Positions 22,629 to 35,659 of a stretch of 64,000 nt of DNA are shown in pieces. A model generated the notes under the pieces. That model saw only the letters and a list, made by a program, of their open reading frames with translations, was not told the DNA's origin and searched no databases. Location: assembly GCF_001039355.2 (NCBI RefSeq), contig NW_019774847.1, forward strand, positions 663,818 to 727,817, read 5' to 3'. This DNA is from Lingula anatina. Its lineage: Eukaryota > Brachiopoda > Lingulata > Lingulida > Lingulidae. A program made the translations under genes and the position numbers. Numbering within the stretch: position 1 is the stretch's first letter; each line of letters opens with the position of its first letter.

Positions 22629-24133
22629 TTTAAAAGAAAAAGAATTTCAGCAAATTATAAAAGTCATCAAGGAGAAACATCCGTAATGATGCAAATTGGG
22701 TAATAAAAAAATGATAGAAAGTTTCCAAGAGAAATGTTTCAAAAATCGCAAATAGGGCGAACATGGAGTAGACCAGTGGCGGCAATACTGAAGACAATGA
22801 CAGACAATGGCTACAGGAAATAGTGAAAAGCTTAGTCAGAAAAGTGGTTGCCATTAGGAGGAGAAGCCTGAACCAGTGGCTAAACAACTATTTTAAAGTT
22901 AAAATCTGAAGTCAGAATGAATATGCTGATAAAATTAAATATTGGCAAAATAACAGAATGTATCTTTTGTAAGAAAATGTTATGGACAACTTTGTGTTTC
23001 ATATGTAAAAAATAAAACTATAATCTGTACACTATGTAAGATGGTATTTTATCATATGATAAAACAGTGAGACATCATTAGTTACATATGATTATCAGAG
23101 CACAAAGAAATGCTGCAGGACGCTACACATCTACAGGAATCAAGGCAGTCAACACTGATAAATTTAATAATTCAAGAAATATAAATGACTATGAGTATAA
23201 CGAATCTAACACAGTGACCGGGGGAGGGGGTGGGGTGGGCAATATCGGCCTTCTACCCGCGTTTGTAATATGAATATTTATTCACGTTTTTCTTTTTGCT
23301 TTCGGACGAAGCAAAGTACAGCAATCTTGTGAAAGCATTAACGAACAATCTGTAAACTGGATTAATTATTGAGCTGATATTGTGACAGGGTTTTTTTTCT
23401 CCAAGAGCTCTCCTCTTAATGCGTTCCATAATTATTTATCAGAAGTTTGGTGTGAATGCTGTACTGTACGATTACCAATGGGTACCAGTCACTGAGTACC
23501 ATCAGAGACGTCAATAACAACCAAATCCCTTCAGTCACATAACTTATGATAAGGTCAGCTCTGTTTTTGTACCCAGAGAGACAAAACTTTGGAATCAACA
23601 ACTTCCTCTATTTGCTCTTTTAGGAAGATAAGGGTTACCGGGTATATTGTGTTTGCACTGTGGTTCTTTATCACGTGTGACCTGAATTCCGCCTGACGAT
23701 TGTAAAATGTCGGCTGTTACGTTACTAAGAGCGCTTTCACACCGCACTTCAAAATATCGACATCGGCTTATACCTAGTCTACAGAATTTTTTGCCCTCTT
23801 TTCCACCACTAGTTTTATTTATTGGTTTAACTTTTTAGTCATTAACCCCGGTGAGCATTAGCCATTCACAGAACATAATAGCCATTATATACGGCCCCTG
23901 AACATGGATACATTACATACTAGTAGTACGGAATAAACGAAATAACGGAAAAAATCATATAAGTCTGATTTTCACCACTTAATTAAAATAACGAGAGTGG
24001 ATCTCTTACACCGCAAGTCAACGTAAAACACACCAACAATGTTCTAAGCGACACTATCGCTGTTTATGAATAAAGTCATGTAAATGCACTGTGAACGAGG
24101 TCTTAGATAAGACTGCGAGTCACGATCACAAAG
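22629..24133. other. Intergenic region between TRAPPC1 and the receptor gene
   Basis: This holds the TRAPPC1 3' UTR (AATAAA near 23010) and presumably the receptor promoter just before 24134. Apart from a G-rich patch near 23220 I see no gene, element or conserved frame. Confidence 0.6.
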
Positions 24134-27100
24134 ATGGAGGAAGTGCATCTTTTATTGCGTTTATCGTTTTTTCTTCTAATTCATTCAGGTAGGGAATGTT
24201 TTTACTACCTTTTCCGTCTCTGGTCGAAAAGGGTTTTATTCTGTCTGTGCTAGTCAGATAAAAATCACGTATAGAAATTTTGATTTTAACAACTTAAACA
24301 TGTTCCTTAAAATTCGAAGAAGTTTCCCTTTATAGTTTTCATGGTATTGCGTTTGGTACAAAAAAAGTTAAAATTTGATAGCTTAAGTACTGTAAGAAGA
24401 CTAAGAAGCAACGGGTGCTCATTTTAGAACTCGTTGAAAACCACAAGTTGGTTTGAAGCCGTTTCAGAGGTTCACCTGAAATCTCACCCAAAACTCACTA
24501 ATCAATAAATGGTGTCTAAGGTACTTGAATTGTCTCTTTTTTTTTTTTTTTTTTTGCATTGTTATAAAACTTCGTGGCTTAATCTCGACCAGAATCAATT
24601 TCCACTAATTTCTAGAATATAATTTATTATTTTGCCTTAAAGGGATAACAACTGTTGTAAGATATCAATATTTCACAATAAATACATCATAAACGACTCA
24701 TAAAAATATAATAAATTCTATTTTACCACCAAAACGGCAGTTAACACAATTATTCGGGAATTTGTGCTTGCCATCACGTCACGTGACCTCCATAAACGGC
24801 TACACTCTGTAATAATCTCTTGAGAGAATATTACGAAAAACCAAACTTTTTTTAAAAAAAAAACAGGGACTAACTTTGAATGTGGGAATGGATTCATTCA
24901 CCACTGGTAAGTATGGGAAAATTGTCCATTACCCCCAGGAAAATTCATTTTTTGGACAAAATGAACAGTTGTTATCCCTTTAAGTTACACTCGTCAAAAC
25001 AAACTTTATGCGGTGACATAAGATTACAAACAGGATATTGCAAGTCATAGTGTTATCATATGACCTGAATGAAAATATAATGATAAACTTATTAGACTGA
25101 TTAGTGGTTATACCGGTCTGGAAAAACAACTTGGTTTTTCATATTCATGACAAGGACATCAGAAATGGACAATTTTGTTACCAAAATGGAAAACTAAGGG
25201 ACCATGGAACTCTTTAGAACCATAGGCTTACTGCTGCTTATAAAAGTTTCAATAACGTACTTGGCCATAAATCCTTAGCTTTTTTAATAATAATAAACAC
25301 TTTGTTTTGAATATCATTTCAGTTATTTATTTTAATTGTTGGTTTTAAGTTATTATAAATTTTACTTTACTTTATCACTGTTTAAATATGCCGTATCTAT
25401 TGTATGTAGACTAAAAAAAACTTGCACTTGCTGATGATTACCTCCCGTTGCCTAACTTTTGTCGTTTGGAGTCTTATATCAATCTTCTCGGGTAACCATG
25501 GCAACCCTTCCATACTGCGCCAGGTAAGACGCTGGCAAAGACACAGGGACGTCAACAATAGGTTCTGTGTCAATCTGCTTGGAGAAGCATGAATATATAG
25601 AAATAAACAATTATGCGAGGGCGAGGAGGGGGGGGGCAGTGTACTTTTATATATTTTTCAACACTGGATAACACTAAAAGAATGGCGTAAACGTTGGTAT
25701 CCTTCAGAATACATGTCCAACTAACGATTAACAGATCAACATATACTAATTCAGTGGCGGATTTAGGGGAGGGGTGTCAGCCCCTCCTCCCTTTCGACCT
25801 CTTAAAAAAAAAACACACAAATATTCCCCTCTTGAAATTAGAATTTTGACAAGCTGAATCATAGTTCGATCTAAACTGTACGAAATAGAACCGTTCGCCC
25901 TCTACAATACAAAAAAAAAAAAAAAAAAAAAAANNNNNNNNNNNNNNNNNNNNNNNNNNNNNNNNNNNNNNNNNNNNNNNNNNNNNNNNNNNNNNNNNNN
26001 NNNNNNNNNNNNNNNNNNNNNNNNNNNNNNNNNNNNNNNNNNNNNNNNNNNNNNNNNNNNNNNNNNNNNNNNNNNNNNNNNNNNNNNNNNNNNNNNNNNN
26101 NNNNNNNNNNNNNNNNNNNNNNNNNNNNNNNNNNNNNNNNNNNNNNNNNNNNNNNNNNNNNNNNNNNNNNNNNNNNNNNNNNNNNNNNNNNNNNNNNNNN
26201 NNNNNNNNNNNNNNNNNNNNNNNNNNNNNNNNNNNNNNNNNNNNNNNNNNNNNNNNNNNNNNNNNNNNNNTTATGCGAGGGCGAGGAGGGGGGGGGCAGT
26301 GTACTTTTATATATTTTTCAACACTGGATAACACTAAAAGAATGGCGTAAACGTTGGTATCCTTCAGAATACATGTCCAACTAACGATTAACAGATCAAC
26401 ATATACTAATTCAGTGGCGGATTTAGGGGAGGGGTGTCAGCCCCCTCCCCCCTTTCGACCTCTGAAAAAAAAATCACACAAATATTCCCCTCTTGAAATT
26501 AGAATTTTGACAAGCTGAATCATAGTTCGATCTAAACTGTACGAAATAGAACCGTTCGCCCTCTACAATACAAAAAAAAAAAAAAAAAAAAAAATCTGGA
26601 TCCTGGATCCGCCGTGCAAATTGAGAGTACGAGTGCGACATCCTTCCTTGGTGCAATATTGTAAAATCTGTCCAAAAAGATTGCTGCATGTTTCAAATAA
26701 AAAGACGGAAGTAAATTAATAGGAATTAATAGGAGGTAGTCACAGTTACCAAAAAAGGTGTCTATTAGGACCCGATAAATGAAGAAAACGAGATAATGTT
26801 AGTTGCCCACTACTGTAACTACGGTACGCTGACTACGCCATATTGAGCCTATACATTGCACGGATTATGCACAAATACGTCGTCATAAAATCTTAGACAT
26901 TCTTGACTTTCAGTTGTATCACAGTACGTTACAGATAACTTCCTGATTCTCACGGACAAACACAATGGCATTATCTGGCAAGCCGACCTCGCTCGAGAGA
27001 AACTCGTTCAAGTTTACAGTCAGTGCACGAACCCCATCTCTGTTAGCTACGATCCGGTAGAACAAAGGGTGTACTGGACCGAGGTTATCCCGATTTTGCA

Positions 27101-30100
27101 TGGACTGTCCAGAATCCGGCGAGTTGGGATAGACGGAAGCCGAGCCGGAACTATTTACAGTTTTGAAACATTATCTAATGGGCAATTAGCAGGTAGGTCC
27201 TCATGAGTTTTGTATTCATTACATATTTAGTTGTTTTTTTTTTAAATTTTGTAGTCTTTCTCAATGTGATAGAAACTGATAAATTTCACAAGTACATACT
27301 AGTATAGTTAGTAGTGAGAATAGGAATTTAGAACATGAAAATAGGTTTATGAATATACCTGTAGGGTATGGTTCGGTGTTCAAGAAAAACTCGTTGAAAT
27401 TTTGAGAAAAAAACTATGATTATTGCTATAAAAGTGTCCGTCTGGCAATGTAGACTGTCTTAAGAAGGTCTTTAATTTTGAAGACACTTGAAATTCATTG
27501 AAGACACGTCACGTCGTATTGAAGACACGTGCTGGGAAATTGACGCTCAATATAGTCACAACATAATAATAATAATCTTTATAACTTCTAGCCCATTAAT
27601 GTCATGACTTAACAATAATGTGTTATGTTACAATTTACATATGCTGATATGTCTATCTGTCTATCTATCTATCTATCTATCTATCTTAAAGCTAAGTTTC
27701 CAGGTGATATCGCAGTATTTGTTATTTATTTGAAGTTGACAACCTGTCATGTGATACGATTCAAAACGAGCTTAATTATAACTCTTAGACCGCATTCTCA
27801 ACGAATTGAGCCAGGCTTTACAAATCCTGAGAACTAAAAATGGTGGACGTACATGAAAGAAAAACCGCCTAATCTTTTAATAGTCTCTCCGCCTCTCACA
27901 CGCCTCCCAACACGTCGTCCCTGCGGGGTACAGTAATTAAATCTCGGCTCCGTTCGCTATGCGGAAGCTACCTGAGTAATATTAAGTGCGCATGCTCATC
28001 AGTTAAACTCGTGGTGAAGAAAGCATGGCGGCTGAAGGCGATCGAAGGAAAAAAAGCTCTTCTGTTCTATTATCTTTCAAAACAGAGACGAAAAAGGAAT
28101 GAATTGGCCCGTAGAGCAGCAATAAATCGACTATCTACGGAGATAACATCACCAGAGATATTCACGGAGATATTTATGTTCGGAGCCTAGATTTAATTAC
28201 TGTACCCCGCAGGGACGACGTGTGGGGAGGCGTGTGAGAAGTGGAGAGACTATTAAAAGATTAGGCGGTTTTTCTTTCATGTACGTCCGCCATTTTTAGT
28301 TCTCAGGATTTGTAAAGCCTGGCTCAATTCGTTGAGAATGCGGGCTTAGTTTGAAATGCACCTGCCAGGCAAACACTTCAGCATGACATGTTGATATGGT
28401 AAACATTTTTTCTCTCTGTATATATATTGCAGAGAAGGTTCCGGATGGCATTGCAGTAGATCATGTTTCTCGTCTTCTTTACTACACCGAGGCTGAGAAT
28501 GACGTCATAGGAGTGATGAGGTTGGACGGATCTTATCATAAGGTGCTGATTAACACGGGACTCGCTGAGCCCAGAGCGATTACGTTGGATCCTTACAATG
28601 GGTAAGTTAAGGATACCCGTCCTTCACAACTCCAGATAAAATGCGCTGAAAATTAAACTTGCTGTATACATGTCCTTTCAATGTGTACAGAATATGTCGT
28701 GTTGTAAGGTGTTTTCAACAATATGCCAAAGTCGTAAATATAAAAATTAACTGTACGTTAAAGTGAAAAAAACTATCGAAGTTACGTCATAAGCCCACGC
28801 ATTTATGGCGTGCTAAAGGTACACATATACCTGCTGCGTTAGAAAAAGTCTTAAAGTTACCATGTCTATTTTTAGATATCCTGCAAAGGTACTTCATTAT
28901 TCTTTCTCAGTCACGATACCCTTCCCCCCCCCCCCCCCTCTAAAAGGTACCTGATGTTTACAGTTCCTTTTGAAATGTACAATTAATGACATTTTCAATT
29001 AAGAAGACATGGCGGACAAAATCGAATGTTGAGTACGAGCAAATAATTACTTGTATTTGAGAAAAATGCAATTTGGCGGGAAAATAGGTTAGAAGGGTTA
29101 CCTTTGAAGATAGCGTGTCATAATCAAATAAAATTGTTGACATTAAATAATCGATTTTCGTACTTGCTCCCATTTGCTTCGCTTTTACTACTTTGTTACA
29201 GCTGGATGTATTGGACGGATTGGGGAACGGAAGCAAAGATAGAACGAGCCCACATGGACGGCGGAAACAGACAAACTGTGGTGGACACGGCTCTATCATG
29301 GCCGAACGGAATAGATATTGACATCCCTGGTGAGATCCAAACGATGAACTTCAATTAATCAAATATGAATTAATCTCAACAAATTAAAACATGAAAATAG
29401 CAACGTGACGTGACTTGTATAGATAACGGACTATTGGAGAAAAAGTTAGAGCTAGAACAATGCCTACCAGTTTGACAAATGGCGGAGGGTGTCCATAAGC
29501 ATTGGACCCTGAAATTCAGGGCTCTCTCTTGTCCGATAGTCACTGTGATATCATCCCGTTTTTTATTTGCTGAAAACAGCAGGGGTACAGTAGCGAGAAG
29601 TGTACAATGGACCGCTGGTTTTAGCCAAAAAATTGGCAGCTATTGGAAATGCGACATTAGTTCATTGTACACTACTGTAGAGGGTGGTGTTCAGAAAAAT
29701 AAAACTGAAACTTCACGGCGATGATAGCAAAAACATCACTGAATTGTGATTGAGACATCCTAAATATATCTATTATGATGTTTAGCATTTTGATTACAGA
29801 ACAGAAACTCTATTGGTGTGATGGAAATTATTCGCGAATTGAAGTTTCTGACACGGACGGCAGTAACAGACGTGTCAAGGTCGAGCGCTTCCCACAAAAT
29901 GGGGGAAGGTACTTTGGCGTTGCAGTTGATGGAACAAAGGTGTACTTCACCGACTGGGCGTTCAGAATTTGGTGCGTAGGTGTGCTAACCATTTGGTTTT
30001 TCATAGGTTTTATAGATCGGGATTTTCATCCCCTTTTTTCAGTAAATAACGTCTGAATGTTTGTCTCCCCACTTTCTTGTACAGTCATCTCTTTTAGTAA

Positions 30101-30924
30101 AATGTTTAAGTAAAATGTTAAAGAGATACTTTCAGAGTATCTTTTCGAGCTGAATGTCGCAGGGATAAATAAACTCTCTTGAATTAAGAGATAAACACTC
30201 GAAAGTAAGGCTGACTACCTTTGATGACGGCCTTGCTACAATGAGTCCGTAAATAATAAGCTCTCGATAGCTCTAAGAAATGCACTGTTTTGAACTATAC
30301 GTTTTAAGTTAAACGTACGACCAAAAGTATCATGTGGGCACTTATATTTCCAAGGGTCTTCCACATGGTTAATAAGACGGGCGGATCCATTCCGCAGTCA
30401 AAGGTCCAATCCAATTTTCCTGTTGTACAAGCTCCCGCCCAATTGACTGATCTCCATGTTTACCAGAGTTCATACCAACCGACAGGTAATTCATCACCAT
30501 GTGGTTTCACTGAGAAAGAAGACAAGTGCGAGTAATTGTTTAAATAGAATGCAGCTGAAACTTTGAACTGGAAGCAATTCAACGCAATCTATGTCATTTT
30601 TCTACAACATATGACAAGTAATGTAAACATCAGCACTTTAAAACAGTTATGTTATTATAGGATCGAACGGCTGCAGCATAAACAATGGGGGTTGTCCCTA
30701 CCTGTGTCTACCCAAACCCAACGGCAGAACGTGCGCATGCCCAGATTCCGTTTGCCTGTCTGGTCAAAGTACATGTAAGTAAATTGGTATTGTCGTATAC
30801 AATATTGTTATCAATGTGTTTGTTAACCTGTCAATTGTAATATATGATTAATTTTTAACGTATATATGCATGTGCATAACATGTACCGTATAAGCAAATG
30901 TTCCTTTGAAGATGCATATCCGAA

Positions 30925-30987
<63 letters not shown>

Positions 30988-32307
30988 CTGTTACTTTTAA
31001 ATTTTTTATTTGATTATGGAATGTCTTCTTCTTTTACTGGATCAATATTACAGCTGGAAATGTGCCATTGGACACATCTTCGCCTGCCATGGTGGAACCA
31101 AGTTCTTCAAGAACGGTTCAAGGCGGGTTAATCTCAGGTAAGATTTCTAGCTCAACGTACCTTCGACTGAGAACTACAACAACTTCAATCACTCATCGAA
31201 GTGAACTTTTTTCAACGTCAAAGTTTCCCGACAGTAAACTGATTCATAGCCAACCCGGTAATAGTACCATTTAGATTATTCTGAGAGGGCGGGTGTGTGC
31301 GTGCATTGGTGGGTTGGGGTGAGTGGGAGGAAAGGGTTTATCATTGCCTCACAGATAATTAGAATATGAGGATAGTTTTCTATAAGGGATGAAATTATGC
31401 CTGTTTTTGACTCATCACGGGATACTTGGATAGGGAGCAGGGGTACCTCAGATGCTGCATGTAAAGCAGGGACACGTGTCGGCTCACCTCCCCCCCCCCC
31501 CCCAAAAAAAAAAAAAAATAAATAATAATAAGCTACTGAAGAAGGTGGATATTTAATTTTGTTTCAGCTGAAGACCACGTTGAGACTCGGCCCGCTAGTC
31601 AGCCAGTGAGCGCTGCCTTGATTGCCGTCAGCGTAGTCAGCGTAGTGATAATTATAGCCTTGGTACTACTGGTGGTGGTGATATTAAAGAAACGGAAGTA
31701 AGTAGGCCTACTCGTAATATTACTATTGGAGAATAATAAATGCATTTTGTACGTCTGAATAAAATAAAATAAAATAAAATGAATGTATAATTTATTGAAT
31801 AAATAAATAAATAAATTGGACCCAGGATATATATTAAGATTTTTTTTGTTATCATGTAGCTACTGATTGAAAAACTGAGTGCCAACATGCGAACTGTAGT
31901 AACCCTATTATATTCATTTCGATGAAGAAAACTGATAGTAAGCCTACAGATACCGTAAAGGGAAAACCCAATTAGAAACACCCACTGAAAGAAACACCAA
32001 ATGACCTCATATCTCGTTCAATAATTTCAGTGCTCCACAAAACTCCTTGCCGACCAATCCCCACTTGAACCCTGCATTTGACAACAATGGGAACGACAAA
32101 CCGGAGCGCCATCTATCGAGCAGCCCACATCAGGGCGACACGTCACATTACGAAGGCCTGACGCCAGCCATGCCAAATATCAGCAGCAAAGATGAGCATC
32201 CTTATCAACAAATTACTGTATACCAAATCCCAACGTTCACGGTTTACGAAAATGGAGCGAATGACTATCAGCCTATTTTGCCCAGCACCCGCGAAGAGAA
32301 CGTGTGA
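24134..32307 (+). CDS. Single-pass receptor with one YWTD propeller and EGF-like domain (short LRP/LDLR-like)
   Basis: Exons: 24134-24188, 26914-27192, 28433-28601, 29202-29329, 29800-29971, 30355-30485, 30661-30774, 31054-31137, 31568-31697, 32031-32307. They total 1,539 nt, or 512 aa, with all phases consistent. Exon 1 is a signal peptide ([18 protein letters not shown]). Exons 2-6 encode six LDL-receptor class B blades (VYWTEV, LYYTEA, MYWTDW, LYWCDG, VYFTDW). Exon 7 is a six-cysteine EGF module ([19 protein letters not shown]). Exon 8 is a Ser/Thr-rich stalk. Exon 9 carries one hydrophobic TM segment ending in KKRK. Exon 10 is a 92-residue cytoplasmic tail with NPAF, an endocytosis-type NPxF motif. 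It has the propeller-EGF unit of LRP4/5/6 but only one copy and no class A repeats. The ligand is unknown; endocytic or Wnt-related roles are inference only. Confidence 0.85.
25611..26594. other. Assembly gap flanked by a repeated end
   Basis: A run of N spans 25934-26270. The 323 bases before it (from 25611) are repeated directly after it (from 26271) almost perfectly, both breaking at the poly-A of a MITE. The gap therefore probably encloses one locus represented twice. It lies in intron 1 of the receptor gene, so coding sequence is not affected. Confidence 0.9.
26412..26616. mobile_element. CAGTGGCGGAT-type MITE
   Basis: It starts CAGTGGCGGATTTAGG and ends CCTGGATCCGCCGTG, an imperfect terminal inverted repeat. 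The interior motif CTCTTGAAATTAGAATTTTGA recurs near 25830, 54045 and 55780. A first copy begins at 25752 and runs into the N gap. Fragments of the same family are frequent in the TIR gene region. Confidence 0.75.
27655..27687. repeat. (CTAT)n tetranucleotide array
   Basis: About eight CTAT units in receptor intron 2, immediately upstream of the fold-back element. Confidence 0.9.
27788..28346. mobile_element. Fold-back element with ~170-bp inverted arms in receptor intron 2
   Basis: Left arm 27788-27960 and right arm about 28177-28346 are near-perfect inverse copies (for example CCTGCGGGGTACAGTAATTA against its reverse complement at 28188-28207). The roughly 215-bp loop contains ATGGCGGCTGAAGGCGATCG and a short Lys/Arg-rich frame that soon stops, possibly a transposase remnant. 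No intact gene is present. Confidence 0.85.
30930..30984. repeat. (TA)n microsatellite
   Basis: About 27 TA units in receptor intron 7. Confidence 0.95.
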
Positions 32308-32620
32308 AAATTTAACGCAATAGATTTGAATTTATTTCTTGCTGCGCATAAGCTTTACGTATACGTAGGCCTACAAAACCCTCCATTTAGTGTGTGTGTG
32401 TGTGTGTGTTTGTGTGTGTAGAGAGAGACACAGAGAGAAAACATCCTTATAAATGTACAGCAAAAAGCTTTAATTAATGATTGATACTAAAATCAAATTA
32501 CAACTGACAAAAATTGACGTTTTCACGTAGGCCTAATGGTTGGAAGAAATGTCACATGAACTCTTATATCTTTAGCAAACTAGTGTGCTTACAAGTAACC
32601 TTTTGCCATAAAAACATAAT

Positions 32621-32800
32621 AGCCCCATTCACAATAGGGGACTTAGGCCCACTAGTCCGAGGATTAAGTATGGCTGACCCACTTGAACTCTTCCCCATGG
32701 GGAATCTATCAGGTGTCAATTAACGGATAGACAGCAAGCTTTGTAGTCGGTCGCCATACTTGACCCCGGGACTAGTTAGTCCCGTATTCTGAATGGGGCC
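32621..32800. mobile_element. Inverted-repeat element with CCATTCAnAAT ends
   Basis: The left end AGCCCCATTCACAATAGGGG pairs with the right CCCGTATTCTGAATGGGGCC. Inner blocks ACTAGTCC and ACTAGTTAGTCCC and the GTATGGC motif are also inverted. It is 180 bp and non-coding. The outer ends resemble those of 21351-21593. Confidence 0.75.
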
Positions 32801-33089
32801 AATGTCGCTTGTGGTCTTATTTTTTTAGAACAGTGTAGAATTCCCCGTCAGTGTTTGTAGTGTCAATACTATAGGGCATTCAGCTATGCACATAGGCCCT
32901 GTGCTTTTATTTGTTTCTATGTAGGCCTACTAAATTTTTCTTTCAAATATATTGATCAAAGAAAAGAATAGGCTGCTCCAAAAGACCCACAAGCTATCTG
33001 CTTGGTCCTGCCAGTATTCACATGCTTGTCTCAAAGATCAAGCCATGAATGTCTAAGTATATACTTTCACACAGTCCATTACCACTGAT

Positions 33090-33265
33090 GGGGGCCGTAG
33101 CAATAGTCCGAAGGTTCAATAGTCCGAAGGTTCATTGGTCCGAATATTCACTATAGAACCTTCGGACCAATTAACCCTTGTTTAAAAAATCGATTAAAAT
33201 GTTACCACTTTTCGGACCAATGAACCTTCGGACCAATGAACCTTCGGACTATCGAGACGCCCCCC
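33090..33265. mobile_element. Palindromic element built of AGTCCGAAGGTTCA units
   Basis: Repeated 18-base units (AATAGTCCGAAGGTTCA, ATTGGTCCGAA) on the left are mirrored on the right (TTCGGACCAATGAACC repeated, then GGACTATCGAGACGCCCCC). The element is a near palindrome with an AT-rich centre. Non-coding. Confidence 0.8.
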
Positions 33266-34289
33266 ACTGATGTATGGATTTGATGTTGACTATCAAATGT
33301 CATAACCCCAAGCTGTCGCAAGATTGCTGTGCACCCGAAATTGCTTTCATATCACCCGTTTTCCCCACTTTTATTGGTTCCCATCCCAGGACAGTAGGCC
33401 TATCTTGATTCGCTGTAGGCTTAAATGAAACTGCATTATGTTTCAGTGAATAAAACAGAGGTTTTTATTTAAATTGATTGCTTAACTCGGTGTCTGTTTT
33501 GATTTTAACACAGAGGAAAAAAAAAAAACATGTGCTTAAGGTGCCCGTGGGTGTTGGTGGTCATGTTGTGTCATTTGCTCTCTATCCAAGGGGCAGACTT
33601 ATATTTATTCATATATTATTCTGTGCTGGTAATGTAAATTAACTGAACAGGAAATGCATTACGAAACGACAAAAAAAAAAAAAAAAAAAAAATTAAGAAG
33701 TACTTGACACTTCTCTCAAAGAGACTATATATAGATAGGCACGTGGCAATGAAAAGACTAGAAATGCTAAGATATAGCAACAAGCTTAAGATAAGGTGTC
33801 TCGTGTAGCTGTCTCTCATACCTGCACGAGGAAGGGATAACGCACTTAGCCAATCATCGCACAGTGTATTTCTATAGCACAGTATTTCTCAGAAGAACTC
33901 AAGGAAACTGTTCACGTCGAGAGCTCACATAGTGTACATAGTAATAAGAATCCGCATCAGATCCGGTGGCAAGAGGCGATTGTACCGGAGTATCAGAGAG
34001 TGCTGTGAGTGTGTTAGTGAAGTTCATCCGACCGTATTTTCTTAATTCAAGTAATATTCCCTAGGGGCAATGCACTTTCTGTTTAAAAATAATAATAAAT
34101 AAATAAAAATAATAAATAAATAAATAAATAACGCCTATATATGTACTAGTCTGCGTCATTCCTGTAAAATGCATGACACTTACATGTATATAAGTTAACT
34201 AGCCAATAAGCACCCATCAGAGAAATTGCAAGATGATATTATAAATATCATTTTACACGTTTGACAGAATGAATTTCCGCGTTGACATG

Positions 34290-34413
34290 TATAAATACGC
34301 GCGACTGAAGGGCATCTCTGCATCACTTCCACCTCTGAAGACGAACGCACCAAAGGGAACCAGTAGAGGGCTCTCCATTCGCTGCAAGAAGACCCATACC
34401 TCTGAAGTTCACC
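34290..34413 (+). promoter_or_regulatory. TATA box and 5' UTR, pore-former-like gene A
   Basis: TATAAATA at 34290-34297 lies 124 bases before the ATG. The sequence between (GACTGAAG, CCACCTCTGAAGACGAA, GGGCTCTCCATTCGCTGCA) is conserved in the same order before gene B at 40152-40272, so promoter and leader were duplicated with the gene. Confidence 0.7.
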
Positions 34414-35621
34414 ATGCACGTACTCCTTTCTCTGACGCTGCTGTGCCTGGCGATGGCAGCTAACGTGGGTAAGTTGTAGTAGTCCAGCATTATGGTGCAG
34501 ATAAAGGTGAATCGTGCACTTTAACTACAAGCATGAGGAGTATTTTTAATCATTGGGACACGTCTGAAAGTCTCGATATGGCCGTCAAATCCAATATGGC
34601 CACTCAAATACCTTTTCGAAATAAAACGTGTAATGTATATTCTTTTAATGGTTAAAAATATCATTTGGTTCGACGGGACGAATAAGGATAAATAACCGCT
34701 TCTTTACTTATATTAAGACCCCAGGATGGCCCCATAAATCAAAGCAGCGAGCAGTCCACTTGCTCAAGTTATCCAACAATTTGATGAATTCATCATGCAG
34801 TTTTTAACTACAAAAATATTTTGCACAGTAAAAAAAGCATCTGCTGAACGTTAGGATATAGTAGCATGTTTGAAAATTTCAACATGAATGCCAAATCCAA
34901 TATGGTCACCTGGTAAATGCTGGTTCTTTTGCATGTCGGATTTTCATGTTTTTGAACGGAAATAAAGGTCATAATGGTAAGATGACTTGTGCAAACAAAC
35001 CAATTTCTGTATTCACACATATTTGCAAAATGACTGCCAAACGAAAGAACGTTATCAATTTATGCAAATTTGAACATGGTCATTTACTCATGTTTGGTGT
35101 CGGAAGTCCTTTCTTGATCATGAAAGACAAATATGTATACCTTGCCCGCTGACACCCAAGAAAAATTCCTTAAAGAACCAATATTTCATCAAATATCCAT
35201 TGTATGGTGAAAAGATGCCATTTAAGGGGCAATTAAAAAGTTTTGTACTTTAGTTACCAAAATCTTATTTGAAAAAAAAATCCAACAGAACAGGTCATAA
35301 AAGCATTTAGATTGTATCAATTTTCTAGAAAAAAGTGTTTATTTGCCCTATCATATTATTAATTTATTTTCATTCATATGTATATCTGTTAATTGTTACA
35401 ATAATAATAATTATTATTATTATTTTGTTGACTATAGTTGTCTCGCATTATATACTGGCATTTACAATGCCACCCCTTCAGTACCACTGCATCTAGAGGG
35501 AAAGCACCTTTCGTAAAATGTTCAGCGATCCACCCTCTTATGGTAAACAGGGAGTAGAGCCAGCCAATAACATATATAAGTTATATATAAATGTTATTTA
35601 TAGTTTAATATAATTATAATA

Positions 35622-35659
<38 letters not shown>

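Larger units (their letters stand above)
32308..34289. other. Intergenic region after the receptor gene
   Basis: It includes the receptor 3' UTR (a (TG)n tract near 32395, AATAAA near 33447), two fold-back elements and a poly-A run near 33670. Four of the window's nine TAGGCCTA octamers lie here. There is no convincing coding frame. Confidence 0.6.

Noticed and set aside
25777-26334. Frame running through the N gap
   Set aside because: It consists of N-derived unknown residues and MITE poly-A. No biological meaning.
28022-28110. Small gene starting ATGGCGGCTGAAGG inside the fold-back loop
   Set aside because: It stops after about 25 codons, is flanked by inverted arms, and has no splice continuity with the receptor. 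A remnant at most.
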